A stretch of DNA of 64,000 nt from positions 1 through 64,000 of the forward strand of contig NZ_JHEG04000001.1 in the NCBI RefSeq assembly GCF_000760695.4. Reading direction: 5' to 3'. This document shows positions 1 through 7,085 of this stretch, in pieces. Every line of letters starts with the position of its first letter. Positions within the stretch are counted from its first letter, which is position 1. Origin of the DNA: Tolypothrix bouteillei VB521301 (lineage in GTDB: Bacteria > Cyanobacteriota > Cyanobacteriia > Cyanobacteriales > Nostocaceae). The notes below the pieces were generated by a model. The model was not told the DNA's origin. It saw only the letters and a program-made list of their open reading frames with translations, and ran no database searches. Position numbers and translations under genes: made by a program.

Positions 1-298
1 TGATACCAGTCGCTAAAAAAGCAGTAGGGACAAAGCTGATGGTGAAGCACAGACTTACGGCTGTCCACATAGCAGAAGTTCCACCAAGGACAAGACACCA
101 CTTAGCGATCGCAATTCCAGTAGAGTGAAAAGTCCAACCAATGAAAAAGTTCAAGATTTTCTTCCTCAGAAAGAGAGTTTCTTCTCTGCGTTGCTTTTCA
201 AGTTGCAGTGCTTCAACTAAATCCTTGGGTAAGAGGGTGTCGTCTGCGTATGCAATAACGTCCTCGCTACTGTTTTCTGAAAATTCTTCTGGTAACAT
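1..298 (-). CDS. Partial membrane protein, 3' end outside window
   Basis: An open minus-strand frame starts at the ATG at 298 and runs 99 codons off the left edge. The N-terminus is acidic (MLPEEFSENSSEDVIAYADD), followed by a charged helix rich in Lys, Arg and Glu. Two hydrophobic stretches follow (about residues 50-75 and 80-98), which suggests an inner-membrane protein with a cytoplasmic N-terminus. It is the last visible gene of the leftward operon that begins near 2964. Family not recognised. Confidence 0.6.
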   Translation of the reverse strand, partial: MLPEEFSENSSEDVIAYADDTLLPKDLVEALQLEKQRREETLFLRKKILNFFIGWTFHSTGIAIAKWCLVLGGTSAMWTAVSLCFTISFVPTAFLATGI

Positions 299-322
299 AG
301 GTTTAAACGTATGCAAGCAAGT

Positions 323-357
323 CCCCTCAAGAAGAGCCAGCAGTATGACTTGAGGGG
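323..357. repeat. Intergenic hairpin with 9-bp perfect stem
   Basis: CCCCTCAAG (323-331) pairs with CTTGAGGGG (349-357) across a 17-nt loop. It lies between the genes ending at 384 and starting at 298. No long T-run follows on the minus strand, so it may be an mRNA-processing or attenuating stem rather than a full terminator. Confidence 0.5.
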
Positions 358-383
358 ATTTTACCTATTTTCTGTTTCCTCAA

Positions 384-1043
384 CTAAAATCCTAAAACTA
401 CTCTTTTGAGCCTGCCAATTAAATCTCCAAATCCACCCTCACCACCCGGTAAGTAGTTTCGTTGGGGAATGAGATCGGCTCGTTCGGCATCACCGTACTT
501 TAAGTAATGTTCGGCTACCTTTTCTTGGTATCTGAGATCGGCATCCAACTGCTTGAATTCGGGACGGTTGAGTTGTTCGAGCTTTTGAGCATTGCCATCA
601 ACCGTCATGAGATTTGTATCGATCCAGGCTTGCAACTTCAAATAATCTACAGCGAGAGAATGACGCAAGCGCTCGATGTCCCGACTGTTAGTAAAATCAA
701 TAGCAATTTCTTGGCGCTGGTTTTGATAGCTTTGCTGTGCTAAAACTTGGTCGGTTAAAGCTTTGCCTATATTGAGGGATGAAGATGCAGACTGAGTGAC
801 AATGTTGGCGATCGCAACATTCAAATCCTCCGTTCCCTTGATAGTATTCATTGCGGCTTCGCGAACCCTGGGAGCGAGTCTGGAGATTAAAGCGCCTTCG
901 CGTCCCATTTGTCCCAGCAATTTTAGGGATTCGCGGTCATTCTGTATGCACTTAATCAGAAATTCGGTACTGAGTCCGAAGTTCGCATTCATCGCGTTTT
1001 GCAATCGCTTGGCTTTTTTAGCCACGTGGTTTTTTAGTTTCAT
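384..1043 (-). CDS. Hypothetical protein, helical
   Basis: This 219-residue protein is not recognised. It is almost entirely predicted helix, with a basic N-terminus (MKLKNHVAKKAKRLQN), a long central region rich in Ser, Gln and Asn, and a Gly-rich turn (PGGEGGFGDLIGR) before a short hydrophobic C-terminus. There is no signal peptide or clear membrane segment. It is part of the leftward operon of small genes, and its start overlaps by 26 bp the membrane-type frame ending at 1018, which suggests translational coupling. Confidence 0.6.
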   Translation of the reverse strand: MKLKNHVAKKAKRLQNAMNANFGLSTEFLIKCIQNDRESLKLLGQMGREGALISRLAPRVREAAMNTIKGTEDLNVAIANIVTQSASSSLNIGKALTDQVLAQQSYQNQRQEIAIDFTNSRDIERLRHSLAVDYLKLQAWIDTNLMTVDGNAQKLEQLNRPEFKQLDADLRYQEKVAEHYLKYGDAERADLIPQRNYLPGGEGGFGDLIGRLKRVVLGF

Positions 1044-1257
1044 GCCAATCCTGTCTAAATTGTCTGTGATATTCCCGAAGTTCGAGGTTTCTTTGCTGCA
1101 AGGACTGCCGATCTATTAAGAGATAGATAAAGTTTCCAGCAACCAGCAACCACAAAAAACCCACAATGACGAGCGCATTCCTACGCTGAATTCTTTGAAA
1201 TTCTAAGGCAGCTGAGAGCTTGTTTAGCTTGTCTTTTAAATTCTTGCTGCGACACTC
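1018..1257 (-). CDS. Small single-span membrane frame without a normal start codon
   Basis: The open frame between stops at 1258-1260 and 1018-1020 encodes an amphipathic basic segment (KNLKDKLNKLSAALEF). A strong membrane helix (ALVIVGFLWLLVAGNFIYLL) and a charged tail ending QDWHETKKPRG follow. The composition is that of a genuine small membrane protein, but no ATG lies in frame. The only GTG (1162-1164) falls inside the membrane helix. It overlaps the 3' end of the 222-residue gene (stop at 1181-1183) in the +1 frame. It could be the natural C-terminus of that gene reached by a frameshift, or a gene using a rare start such as ATT near 1191. Confidence 0.4.
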   Translation of the reverse strand, partial: ECRSKNLKDKLNKLSAALEFQRIQRRNALVIVGFLWLLVAGNFIYLLIDRQSLQQRNLELREYHRQFRQDWHETKKPRG

Positions 1258-1849
1258 CTAAGTCACTAGCAAACTGCTGTAAACCTTCTGATAAATGTTG
1301 TGAAACTTCAGTGTTGTTATCGCCTACATGAGAGTAAACACGATTAATCATTGCTGTTACTTTCTGTTTACTCTGTTGCTTTACGTGGTCGGCGTAAGCA
1401 ATTAACAATGCTTCTGCTTCAGCTATAACGTCTTCTACTGAGGAATCAACCTGGTAGTCGAGTTGGTTTGCGATCGCAACAATATCAGCTTCCGATAACA
1501 CAATACCCATGGAGGATGCTTTAGAAGAGACAAGATCGCGTGTTTGCCTTTCTGATTGCACAATAGCTCTAGAATCTGTCGTGCTATCTGAGGATGCTTC
1601 TTCAGACTCATAAATGACAGGCTCTATAACAGATTCTGGTTCTACTAAAGAGCTTGACTGATACTTGCGAATTAGAGAATCCAAGCAAACATGCTGAACT
1701 TCTTCAGTCAGTCGATTGCCACAAGAAGCAATCAGAGCGGAAATTGACTCTTTGATTTGGGAAAGACTAACAGAAATATTCCGCCGCTTCAAAGCACTTT
1801 GCAGTCGTTTAGCAAAATTGTTAAATTCCGTACCGTTAAATTCTGCCAT
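1181..1849 (-). CDS. Hypothetical protein, helical with acidic Ser-rich linker
   Basis: This 222-residue protein is not recognised. An N-terminal helical domain (about 1-65) and a C-terminal helical domain (about 110-215) are joined by an acidic Ser/Glu-rich linker. The last codons overlap the membrane-helix frame at 1018-1257 in another phase, so the native protein may be membrane-anchored through a frameshift. It follows the 75-residue gene by only 2 bp, so the two are co-transcribed. Confidence 0.6.
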   Translation of the reverse strand: MAEFNGTEFNNFAKRLQSALKRRNISVSLSQIKESISALIASCGNRLTEEVQHVCLDSLIRKYQSSSLVEPESVIEPVIYESEEASSDSTTDSRAIVQSERQTRDLVSSKASSMGIVLSEADIVAIANQLDYQVDSSVEDVIAEAEALLIAYADHVKQQSKQKVTAMINRVYSHVGDNNTEVSQHLSEGLQQFASDLGVSQQEFKRQAKQALSCLRISKNSA

Positions 1850-1851
1850 AA

Positions 1852-2079
1852 TTAATCCTGATAATAGTCTAAAGTTTTTTGGTCGGGGGTCGCCTCCACT
1901 TTGAAACGACCACCTTTTTCAAGATTTTCTTGAAGCCCGTGAGTTCCGCCCCAACCGTAATGCTCAGCTTTGACATAACCGTCAACGTTGGAGACAACAG
2001 TTAAACGAGGAAACTCATCAAGATATTTTTCCGTTGTCTTCGTAGTAATTACGTCTCCACGTTTCCGTAATTCAGCCAT
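1852..2079 (-). CDS. Small hypothetical protein
   Basis: A 75-residue protein of mixed beta/alpha character with a conserved-looking aromatic/Gly patch (AEHYGWGGTHGLQ) and an acidic C-terminus. No family recognised. An AGGAGGGATGA-like purine-rich stretch lies just upstream of the ATG at 2079. It is an internal gene of the leftward operon, 2 bp before the next gene and 15 bp after the previous one. Confidence 0.55.
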   Translation of the reverse strand: MAELRKRGDVITTKTTEKYLDEFPRLTVVSNVDGYVKAEHYGWGGTHGLQENLEKGGRFKVEATPDQKTLDYYQD

Positions 2080-2094
2080 TCATCCCTCCTTTAA

Positions 2095-2289
2095 TCAATA
2101 CTGTTCAATATCAAGAATTTCTGTTTTATTGTGGTCAATGCGTTCGCCCGTGTTCCCTAATTCGGTGTAAAGAGAGCGAACATAATTTTTACAAAATTCC
2201 TCTGTTGGAACGCAGTCATGATTAACGTAAGGCTTGACTACACCTTCATAGTTCTCGGTTTTAACCAGAGCATGAATGATAAATTTCAT
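2095..2289 (-). CDS. Small hypothetical protein
   Basis: A 64-residue protein beginning MKFIIHALVKTENYEG and ending ILDIEQY. Family not recognised. Its ATG overlaps the stop of the upstream 82-residue gene by 4 bp (2286-2289), a typical translational-coupling arrangement, which is the main support for it being a real gene. Confidence 0.55.
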   Translation of the reverse strand: MKFIIHALVKTENYEGVVKPYVNHDCVPTEEFCKNYVRSLYTELGNTGERIDHNKTEILDIEQY

Positions 2290-2534
2290 TCGCCTTTTTC
2301 CTCTCTTAAAGCATCAATAACTTGACGCTGATAGTGAGAATTAGCCTTAATCAGATCGCTAATTAATGATGCTAAATCTTCACACTCTCCTACAAGATCC
2401 ATGAGTCTTTCAGCAACGGAATTCACCTCGTTGACCAGTTGCTGACCAGCTTCTATGGTCTTATCTAAGGAAGTTTTCTTAATAGATAAAACCGCTTTTT
2501 TGTGGTTATAAACGACCATCTGACTTTCGCTCAT
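2286..2534 (-). CDS. Small coiled-coil hypothetical protein
   Basis: An 82-residue, mostly helical protein whose heptad-like spacing of Leu, Ile and Val (residues about 25-70) suggests a short coiled coil. It overlaps the upstream gene by 29 bp and the downstream gene by 4 bp, so all three should be translated from one message. Function unknown. Confidence 0.55.
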   Translation of the reverse strand: MSESQMVVYNHKKAVLSIKKTSLDKTIEAGQQLVNEVNSVAERLMDLVGECEDLASLISDLIKANSHYQRQVIDALREEKGE

Positions 2535-2964
2535 CTCTCTTGTTGTCTCCGTATAGAAGTGCGTAAAAAATTACATAAAAGACTTGCTCTTTTGAATACC
2601 GTCGTGAGGACTTAAATCCAAGCCCAACTCGGTAAAAAGCCCTGTACATTTGCCATTCCTCAATTTGAGGATTGAGTTTTCGTATAGTTTCAAATACCTC
2701 CTTACCCAACCATTCGGTCTTGGATCTGCACTTTTGCTGAAACTGTGTCATGGTTGAGAGCACAAATTTGTTTAAGGCATGGCGGGGACAGTGCTTTTTA
2801 AAATTGGCGAAAAGTTTCAGGTTCTTAGCATTCAGTGCCAAACCAGTTTCCAGAAATTCTGTTTTATATCGAGACCACTGGAGAAAGCTGATTTGCTTCT
2901 CCAAGTACTCCTCAAAGATTTTGCGATAGGAGTCCATACCACTCCTAGTTCTGGTTCCGGGCAT
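2506..2964 (-). CDS. Hypothetical protein with YRK...QWxRYK N-terminal motif
   Basis: First gene of the leftward operon, 152 residues. It is helical and basic, with an N-terminal YRKIFEEYLEKQISFLQWSRYK segment in two parts and a Tyr/Phe-rich C-terminal half. A truncated paralogue lies at 3960-4091, again beside an RHH-like gene. Its start, MPKVKLDSIDEYRK, aligns with MPGTRTRSGMDSYRK here, which supports the ATG at 2964. It is divergently transcribed from the RHH-like gene at 3108 across a 143-bp shared promoter region. A plasmid-maintenance or regulatory role is only inferred from that pairing. Confidence 0.6.
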   Translation of the reverse strand: MPGTRTRSGMDSYRKIFEEYLEKQISFLQWSRYKTEFLETGLALNAKNLKLFANFKKHCPRHALNKFVLSTMTQFQQKCRSKTEWLGKEVFETIRKLNPQIEEWQMYRAFYRVGLGFKSSRRYSKEQVFYVIFYALLYGDNKRDERKSDGRL

Positions 2965-3107
2965 ACGGCACCTTGCTTTTGCACGCTCCTCTGCACTGTT
3001 GCACTCTTAATATAGCACCTTCTAGTAATCCATGTAGAATACTAGAGGAGTTTTTAACTCCAAAAAACCAGTAGAAACCAGTTTCTCCTCAAAGTGAGGT
3101 AACCTTC
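2965..3107. promoter_or_regulatory. Divergent promoter region with GCACTC words
   Basis: This 143-bp region separates divergent genes at 2964 and 3108. It contains TTGCACTC near 2996-3006 and another GCAC-rich stretch just left of it. An SD-like GTGAGGT lies about 8 nt before the ATG at 3108. The same GCACTC/GAGTGC word recurs at about 3568, 3585, 3650, 3748 and 4499-4519, around both RHH-like genes, and could be their operator. No binding data are implied. Confidence 0.35.
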
Positions 3108-3389
3108 ATGGATATCACAAGTAGTCCGCATAGGGCGCAAAATATGAACAATAACCTAGCGCACTATGAAACAATGCCTGAAAGCAACGCACCAGACATG
3201 ATTAAAATCAACTTCTCAGTTCCCCAGCCACTCTATGAAGAAGCGATCGCACTAGCGGAAGCAGAGGGGTGGCGGCCTGCTGAGTTATTCCGGATCTTTT
3301 GGGAGAAAGGCTTTGCCGTCCACGCCGAAGGTAGTAATAAACGCTTAGTTAACAAAAGATTGAGAGGTGGCAACGAACAAGAAAACTGA
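3108..3389 (+). CDS. Ribbon-helix-helix-like small regulator
   Basis: A 93-residue protein. After a variable N-terminus comes a short beta-strand-like segment (MIKINFSVP) and two helices (PLYEEAIALAEAEGW, RPAELFRIFWEKGFAVHAE), the layout of MetJ/Arc-type DNA-binding proteins. A paralogue with the same MPE(S/T)NAP lead-in lies at 4100-4354. It is transcribed away from the operon starting at 2964 and probably autoregulates the shared promoter. The ATG at 3108 has a GAGGT ribosome-binding site. An alternative start is at the MPESNAP methionine. Confidence 0.6.
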   Translation: MDITSSPHRAQNMNNNLAHYETMPESNAPDMIKINFSVPQPLYEEAIALAEAEGWRPAELFRIFWEKGFAVHAEGSNKRLVNKRLRGGNEQEN

Positions 3390-3416
3390 AGTCTCGAACG
3401 CTAATACTTAAGAGAT

Positions 3417-3452
3417 GCTGGGATTAATCGTATACATTAACCCGGCTTTTTT
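3417..3452 (+). terminator. Probable intrinsic terminator
   Basis: An imperfect stem pairs GCTGGGATTAA with TTAACCCGGC, followed by TTTTTTA. It lies 28 bp after the stop of the RHH-like gene ending at 3389 and in its direction. Confidence 0.6.
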
Positions 3453-3462
3453 ACTATCCGTA

Positions 3463-3505
3463 TTTTTTGACTGTTTCACACTTGAATTTTTTACTGTCTC
3501 ACACT
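3463..3505. repeat. Two tandem 20-bp direct repeats (period 23 bp)
   Basis: TTTTTTGACTGTTTCACACT (3463-3482) is followed by ATTTTTTACTGTCTCACACT (3486-3505), with 17 of 20 positions shared. It sits in the non-coding stretch 3390-3816, which otherwise holds only HIP1 sites, GCACTC words and a dispersed repeat. It may be a protein-binding site spaced about two helical turns. Confidence 0.4.
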
Positions 3506-3694
3506 CCGAAGAAGTGCAAATCGTGTAAATAGAATATACTACAAACATAATCTCGTTGTTTCAGCGGTTGCACTCCACCTTGAAAGAGTGCAAAAAACGC
3601 TGCATAAACTAGAATTGGTTGGTATAAAACTTGCATTTATGGGTTGGGAGTGCGATCGCGGTTTTACGCTTTGAGATGATGCAAAAATTGGATT

Positions 3695-3746
3695 TTTAAA
3701 ACCAAGAGAAAATGCCATGTAGGAGCTAGTTCGGTTAGGCGATCGC
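3695..3746. repeat. Dispersed about 50-bp repeat, copy A
   Basis: This diverged copy of a sequence also found at 6595-6646 runs from TTTAAAACC through AGAAAATGCCAT to a GCGATCGC HIP1 site. About four fifths of positions agree. Both copies lie outside genes. Confidence 0.5.
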
Positions 3747-3816
3747 GAAGAGTGCTTGTGTATTCGATTTGACTTAAATACAATTTATGGAATAGTTCCA
3801 TTTTTAGGCTGATTTA

Positions 3817-4011
3817 GTGACAAAGAGAATATTAATTCTATCGGCTAATCCACAAGGTTCTATGCAGCTCTGCTTGGATAAAGAGATGCGAGAGATCAAA
3901 GAGGGACTCTTGCAGTCAAGGAAGGGCGATCGCTACTTAATCAAGATAGTAGGAGTAAGTTACAGGGATATGGTTCGTGTGGTACTTGATGACTTGTACC
4001 TACGCCACTGA
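3817..4011 (+). pseudogene. CHAT-protease N-terminal remnant
   Basis: Beginning at a GTG, the frame reads RILILSANP, LCLDKEMREIKEGLL and then a weaker VGVSYRDMVRVVLDDL. It aligns with the start of the CHAT domain in the protein at 17711-19990 (IILILAANP, LRLDEEVREIDAGLQ, RWAVRVQDVYQALLE). It stops before the catalytic His and Cys segments, so it cannot be active. Its 3' part overlaps, on the opposite strand, a truncated paralogue of the 2506-2964 gene, so two broken genes abut here. Confidence 0.55.
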
Positions 4012-4091
4012 ACAAATGTGAGTTGTCTGCCCAAAAAAGCCTCAAGCGTTTTTCGATACTCATCAATCGAGTCTAGCTTGACTTTAGGCAT
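3960..4091 (-). pseudogene. Truncated paralogue of the 2506-2964 gene
   Basis: A 43-codon frame starts at the ATG at 4091, 8 bp after the RHH-like gene ending at 4100. It reads MPKVKLDSIDEYRKTLEAF and then GRQLTFVQWRRYK, closely matching the N-terminus of the 152-residue protein. After RYK the similarity stops and a stop codon follows at 3960-3962. It is the remains of a second copy of the RHH plus QWxRYK gene pair, cut where the CHAT remnant was joined. Confidence 0.55.
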
Positions 4092-4099
4092 AAGTATTT

Positions 4100-4354
4100 T
4101 TACTCTTGTTCCTCCTGCGTCTGATTTTTTCTCAGTTCGGAATTGATCAGCCGACTGTTAGCAGTTTCCGTGTATGCGTTTAACCCCATAAACCACAAAA
4201 TTCGATAGAATTCTGCCGGTTTCCATCCGTCTGCTTCTGCAATCTCCAAAGCTTGCTTGAGTATTGGCTCGGGAATTGCAAACTCAATCCTTGTCATTTT
4301 AGGAGCGTTTGTTTCTGGCATCTGTTCAAGCTTGACAACACTTTCCGTATGCAT
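4100..4354 (-). CDS. Ribbon-helix-helix-like small regulator, paralogue
   Basis: This 84-residue paralogue of the 3108-3389 protein shares MPE(T/S)NAP, a strand-like segment (MTRIEFAIPEP), a helix (ILKQALEIAEADGWKPAEFYRILW) and an NSRLINSELRK tail. It is probably an RHH DNA-binding protein. Downstream on the same strand is the truncated QWxRYK gene, so this looks like the intact half of a duplicated two-gene module. Confidence 0.55.
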   Translation of the reverse strand: MHTESVVKLEQMPETNAPKMTRIEFAIPEPILKQALEIAEADGWKPAEFYRILWFMGLNAYTETANSRLINSELRKNQTQEEQE

Positions 4355-4906
4355 CCTAACAAATAGTGGCTTCTTATGGGATACTAAACCAAAATTTTTG
4401 CTAAAAACATTAAAATTCTTTACAAACCAGTACAGCAGTACGGTGCAAATTCCATAATCTTTGCGTAATACAAAGGTAATCTTGACGTTTTAGCGATCGC
4501 ACTCTGGGGCTTTGGAGTGCAAAAAGCTCTACTATATGGATATCTAAAAGGTATAAAGCAAGCAGCCTTGGTGTGGCAGGCATTACAGCTTTACAGCACT
4601 AACGCAATGCAAAAATTGGGGTCGCGGGACCCCCCAAAAACCGCGTGTATGAGGCTAGCTGCGGAAACGTCGGGGCGGGAGATGGATTGGAACCGGGCGC
4701 TCGTCGAGCTTGGGCGTGATGGCATGGTGTTTGTGGTGCGATCTGAAAGTGTGGGAGCGACAAAGCCCGTCATACAATTACCTATCTACAGGCAGTAGAC
4801 AATCCTTAAAGGATAGACAAACATAAGTTCAAGACAACTCCAGAGAAATCTTAACTGAAACAGTGCAGCTACCCCAGTCTGTGTACACAACTTACAGTGA
4901 AGAAAA
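4355..4906. other. Intergenic region, no supported gene
   Basis: It contains an inverted GCACTC/GAGTGC pair around 4499-4519 and a strong GC hairpin (GGGGTC/GACCCC, 4619-4634). A 93-codon plus-strand frame (4517-4798) exists, but its composition is odd, it has no recognisable family, and a similar-length frame lies opposite. I do not call a gene here. Confidence 0.4.
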
Positions 4907-5506
4907 ATGAAGCTGAACCAAAAAATAGCAATTACCACCGCAGGCGTAGCCTTGGGCTTCACTACAATGAAAGCTAACCCAGCATATGCTGTCGTCCGAA
5001 CTGTTGATTTCACGATCGATGATGTCACTCAAAGTGCTGCTTATGGTGGAGCGCCATTGCTGATAGAGCAACCGCTTTCAGGTTTTTATAGCTTTGATGA
5101 CGAATCAACACCCATCACAGTACCTCCTGCGTCTCTCAATCTTTCTGTATTTCCTTTAGTGGATTTTAATTTTGACTTTTTGGGACGCCAATTCTCTGTT
5201 GAGGATATTAGCGGCTATGGTGGCACGGCTACAGACTTGTTAATTGGCGGTTCTATAGTGGAGGGTAATAATGTAGAAACAAATTTTTCCATTTTTTCTA
5301 TTTCCAGACCGGGTTTTGCTGAACCGCGTTTTAATGGCACTGCTATTCGGGGTCCTTTTGTATACTTTATAGAAGGCAGACCGCAGCTTTCTTTACGGAC
5401 TCAAAGAGTTCCCGAACCAGCAACTGTTGGTAGTCTGGCTCTGTTAGGGCTCTGCAGTCTTCTTTTGAAGAAAAAAGTGGCATCCGAGTGCAGTCAAAAG
5501 GATTGA
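4907..5506 (+). CDS. PEP-CTERM sorted exported protein
   Basis: A 199-residue exported protein. The N-terminal signal peptide covers about residues 1-28 (KIAITTAGVALGF, cleavage near AYA). The body is a beta-rich extracellular domain. The C-terminus has a PEP-CTERM sorting signal: VPEPATVG, then a short hydrophobic stretch (SLALLGLCSLLL), then KKK. In this family the signal is recognised by an exosortase that removes it and routes the protein to the outer surface or exopolysaccharide. No exosortase is in the window. The stop overlaps the start of the glycosyltransferase gene (TGATG), so the pair is an operon. Confidence 0.85.
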   Translation: MKLNQKIAITTAGVALGFTTMKANPAYAVVRTVDFTIDDVTQSAAYGGAPLLIEQPLSGFYSFDDESTPITVPPASLNLSVFPLVDFNFDFLGRQFSVEDISGYGGTATDLLIGGSIVEGNNVETNFSIFSISRPGFAEPRFNGTAIRGPFVYFIEGRPQLSLRTQRVPEPATVGSLALLGLCSLLLKKKVASECSQKD

Positions 5507-6570
5507 TGAAAGTTTTATTTGGATGGGAATTGGGAGGCGGACAGGGGCATATTCATCGCTTAGCGGCGTTGGCTCGGATACTGGAACCATTAGGAATTGA
5601 ACCAGTTTTTGCCTTAAAATCTTACAAAATCAAAGGTATCGGTTTCCCATGGGAGATTGTCTTTGCCCCGAGCCTGCCTTTTTCTGGAAGGTCGGAATCT
5701 TACACATTTGCAGATATTTTAGAAACCTTTGGCTTTGGTAACCCTCATTTGTTACGATCGCATTTGTTGGCATGGCAGTCGGTGATTTCACAGATCAAAC
5801 CAAGTTTGGCGATCGCCGATTATGCCCCTGGGTTGGTGTTAGCAGCTAGGGGTGTGATACCTACAGTTGTTGTAGGAGATAGTTTTGCAGTACCACCAAG
5901 AGTTGAAGTTTTTCCACCTTTAAGATTACCCGTACCACACCAAACTCAAAACCGTGCAGAACAAGTTAGCAATACGATTCGTGAAGTGGTGAAATCGGAT
6001 GCATTTTTGGGGGAGATTTTTTGTGGAGATGCTAATTTTATCTTTGGTATTCCCGAATTAGACCCTTATGGATATTTACGAACCGAGCGCGATCGCTATC
6101 TGAGCATACACGTTACACCTATCCCAAGAAATTTGCACAAACCTGAAGGTCCTGCTTGGGCTTATTTATACGATGACTATCCTTACCGAAATCTAGTACT
6201 GCAAACCCTGAAACCTGAATGTGAGTTTAAATCTTTAACAGAAGTTTTGTCCGGAAAGTCAATGGCAATTCATCATGGGAGCTCGACGACCGCTATTGCT
6301 TGTTTGCTTGCAGGTATTCCTCAATTGGTCTTTCCTCAAAGTCTAGAACATCGCCTGAATGCGATCGCACTTTCTGGGTTAGGGGTAGCGAAAATGGTTT
6401 CTACTCCTACATGGGAGAATTTGCTCGTAGCACAAGCTGAGACTTATGCACTGACTCCTAATGCTTTGCTTTTGGCCCAAAGGCTTGCTCATTGGAACCA
6501 AAACTTCGTGTCTGTTTTTGTGAAAACCTGTCTTGATTTTTTGGCAGGAGCGTCCGCCATAGATGCGTAG
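5506..6570 (+). CDS. Glycosyltransferase, GT-B fold (UGT/MurG-like)
   Basis: A 354-residue protein from the ATG at 5506, which overlaps the preceding stop; a GTG at 5488 is an alternative start. The N-terminal Gly-rich loop (GWELGGGQGHIHRLAALA) resembles the acceptor-side domain of GT1/GT28 enzymes. The C-terminal half has the nucleotide-sugar site pattern IHHGSSTTAIACLLAGIP followed by PQSLEHRLNA, as in UDP-glycosyltransferases. It has no membrane segment and is probably cytoplasmic. The donor and acceptor cannot be told from sequence. Coupling to a PEP-CTERM protein hints at surface glycan or glycoprotein modification. Confidence 0.8.
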   Translation: MKVLFGWELGGGQGHIHRLAALARILEPLGIEPVFALKSYKIKGIGFPWEIVFAPSLPFSGRSESYTFADILETFGFGNPHLLRSHLLAWQSVISQIKPSLAIADYAPGLVLAARGVIPTVVVGDSFAVPPRVEVFPPLRLPVPHQTQNRAEQVSNTIREVVKSDAFLGEIFCGDANFIFGIPELDPYGYLRTERDRYLSIHVTPIPRNLHKPEGPAWAYLYDDYPYRNLVLQTLKPECEFKSLTEVLSGKSMAIHHGSSTTAIACLLAGIPQLVFPQSLEHRLNAIALSGLGVAKMVSTPTWENLLVAQAETYALTPNALLLAQRLAHWNQNFVSVFVKTCLDFLAGASAIDA

Positions 6571-6594
6571 CGCTCACCTCGCTAACGTCAAATA

Positions 6595-6646
6595 TTTAAA
6601 ACCGGGAGAAAATGCCATACGGGCGCTAGTGCGGTAGGGCGATCGC
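6595..6646. repeat. Dispersed about 50-bp repeat, copy B
   Basis: Partner of 3695-3746: TTTAAAACC, AGAAAATGCCAT and GCGATCGC in the same order and spacing. It lies just after the glycosyltransferase gene. Confidence 0.5.
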
Positions 6647-6886
6647 ATGGTACTTTACCGCCGCTTAATTCTCGAACTACCGAAACCGCGAGAAATTGAA
6701 CTCAACGCCCAAGTCATGTCCAGTATCAATAAACAGCTGCCATCTACCTCGAGCAAGGCTGACGAATTCAATATCTTGCACTGGTTTGGAGAAAAAAAGC
6801 TGAGAACGCTTATCTGCAAATCGCTTTTACTTTTATTCAGCCAGCCCTATGTACTAACAATATTATCAGGTAAAAACCTGAACTAA
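6647..6886 (+). CDS. Doubtful small hypothetical protein
   Basis: A 79-codon frame whose ATG sits directly after the HIP1 site of a dispersed repeat. It has a basic N-terminus and a short hydrophobic patch (KSLLLLFSQPYVLTIL). It has no recognised family and no good ribosome-binding site, so it may be chance. The following stretch, 6887-7085, is AT-rich and holds the promoter region of the M23 gene. Confidence 0.2.
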   Translation: MVLYRRLILELPKPREIELNAQVMSSINKQLPSTSSKADEFNILHWFGEKKLRTLICKSLLLLFSQPYVLTILSGKNLN

Positions 6887-7085
6887 AGGCTAGGGACAAA
6901 TTCAAGGTTTGAATGGTAGGTTGTATGTTGTAAAACAGGCGCTTCTCAAGTCTTCATAGTTAATTTTTTGATAGCTGTAACTTATTATACTTTTAATCTA
7001 AGCATTTCCGATTGGGATTTAGTGCAAGCTGTTTATGAATTCCCCATATAGCTTCAGTTGAATACTGTTTACTCAAGAAACTACA

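Noticed and set aside
4600..4780. GC-rich stretch considered as a tRNA or structured RNA
   Set aside because: The GGGGTC/GACCCC hairpin is present, but no cloverleaf or T-loop consensus could be traced.
4517..4798. 93-codon plus-strand frame in the 4.4-4.9 kb gap
   Set aside because: No family, no ribosome-binding site and competing antisense frame. Left as intergenic.
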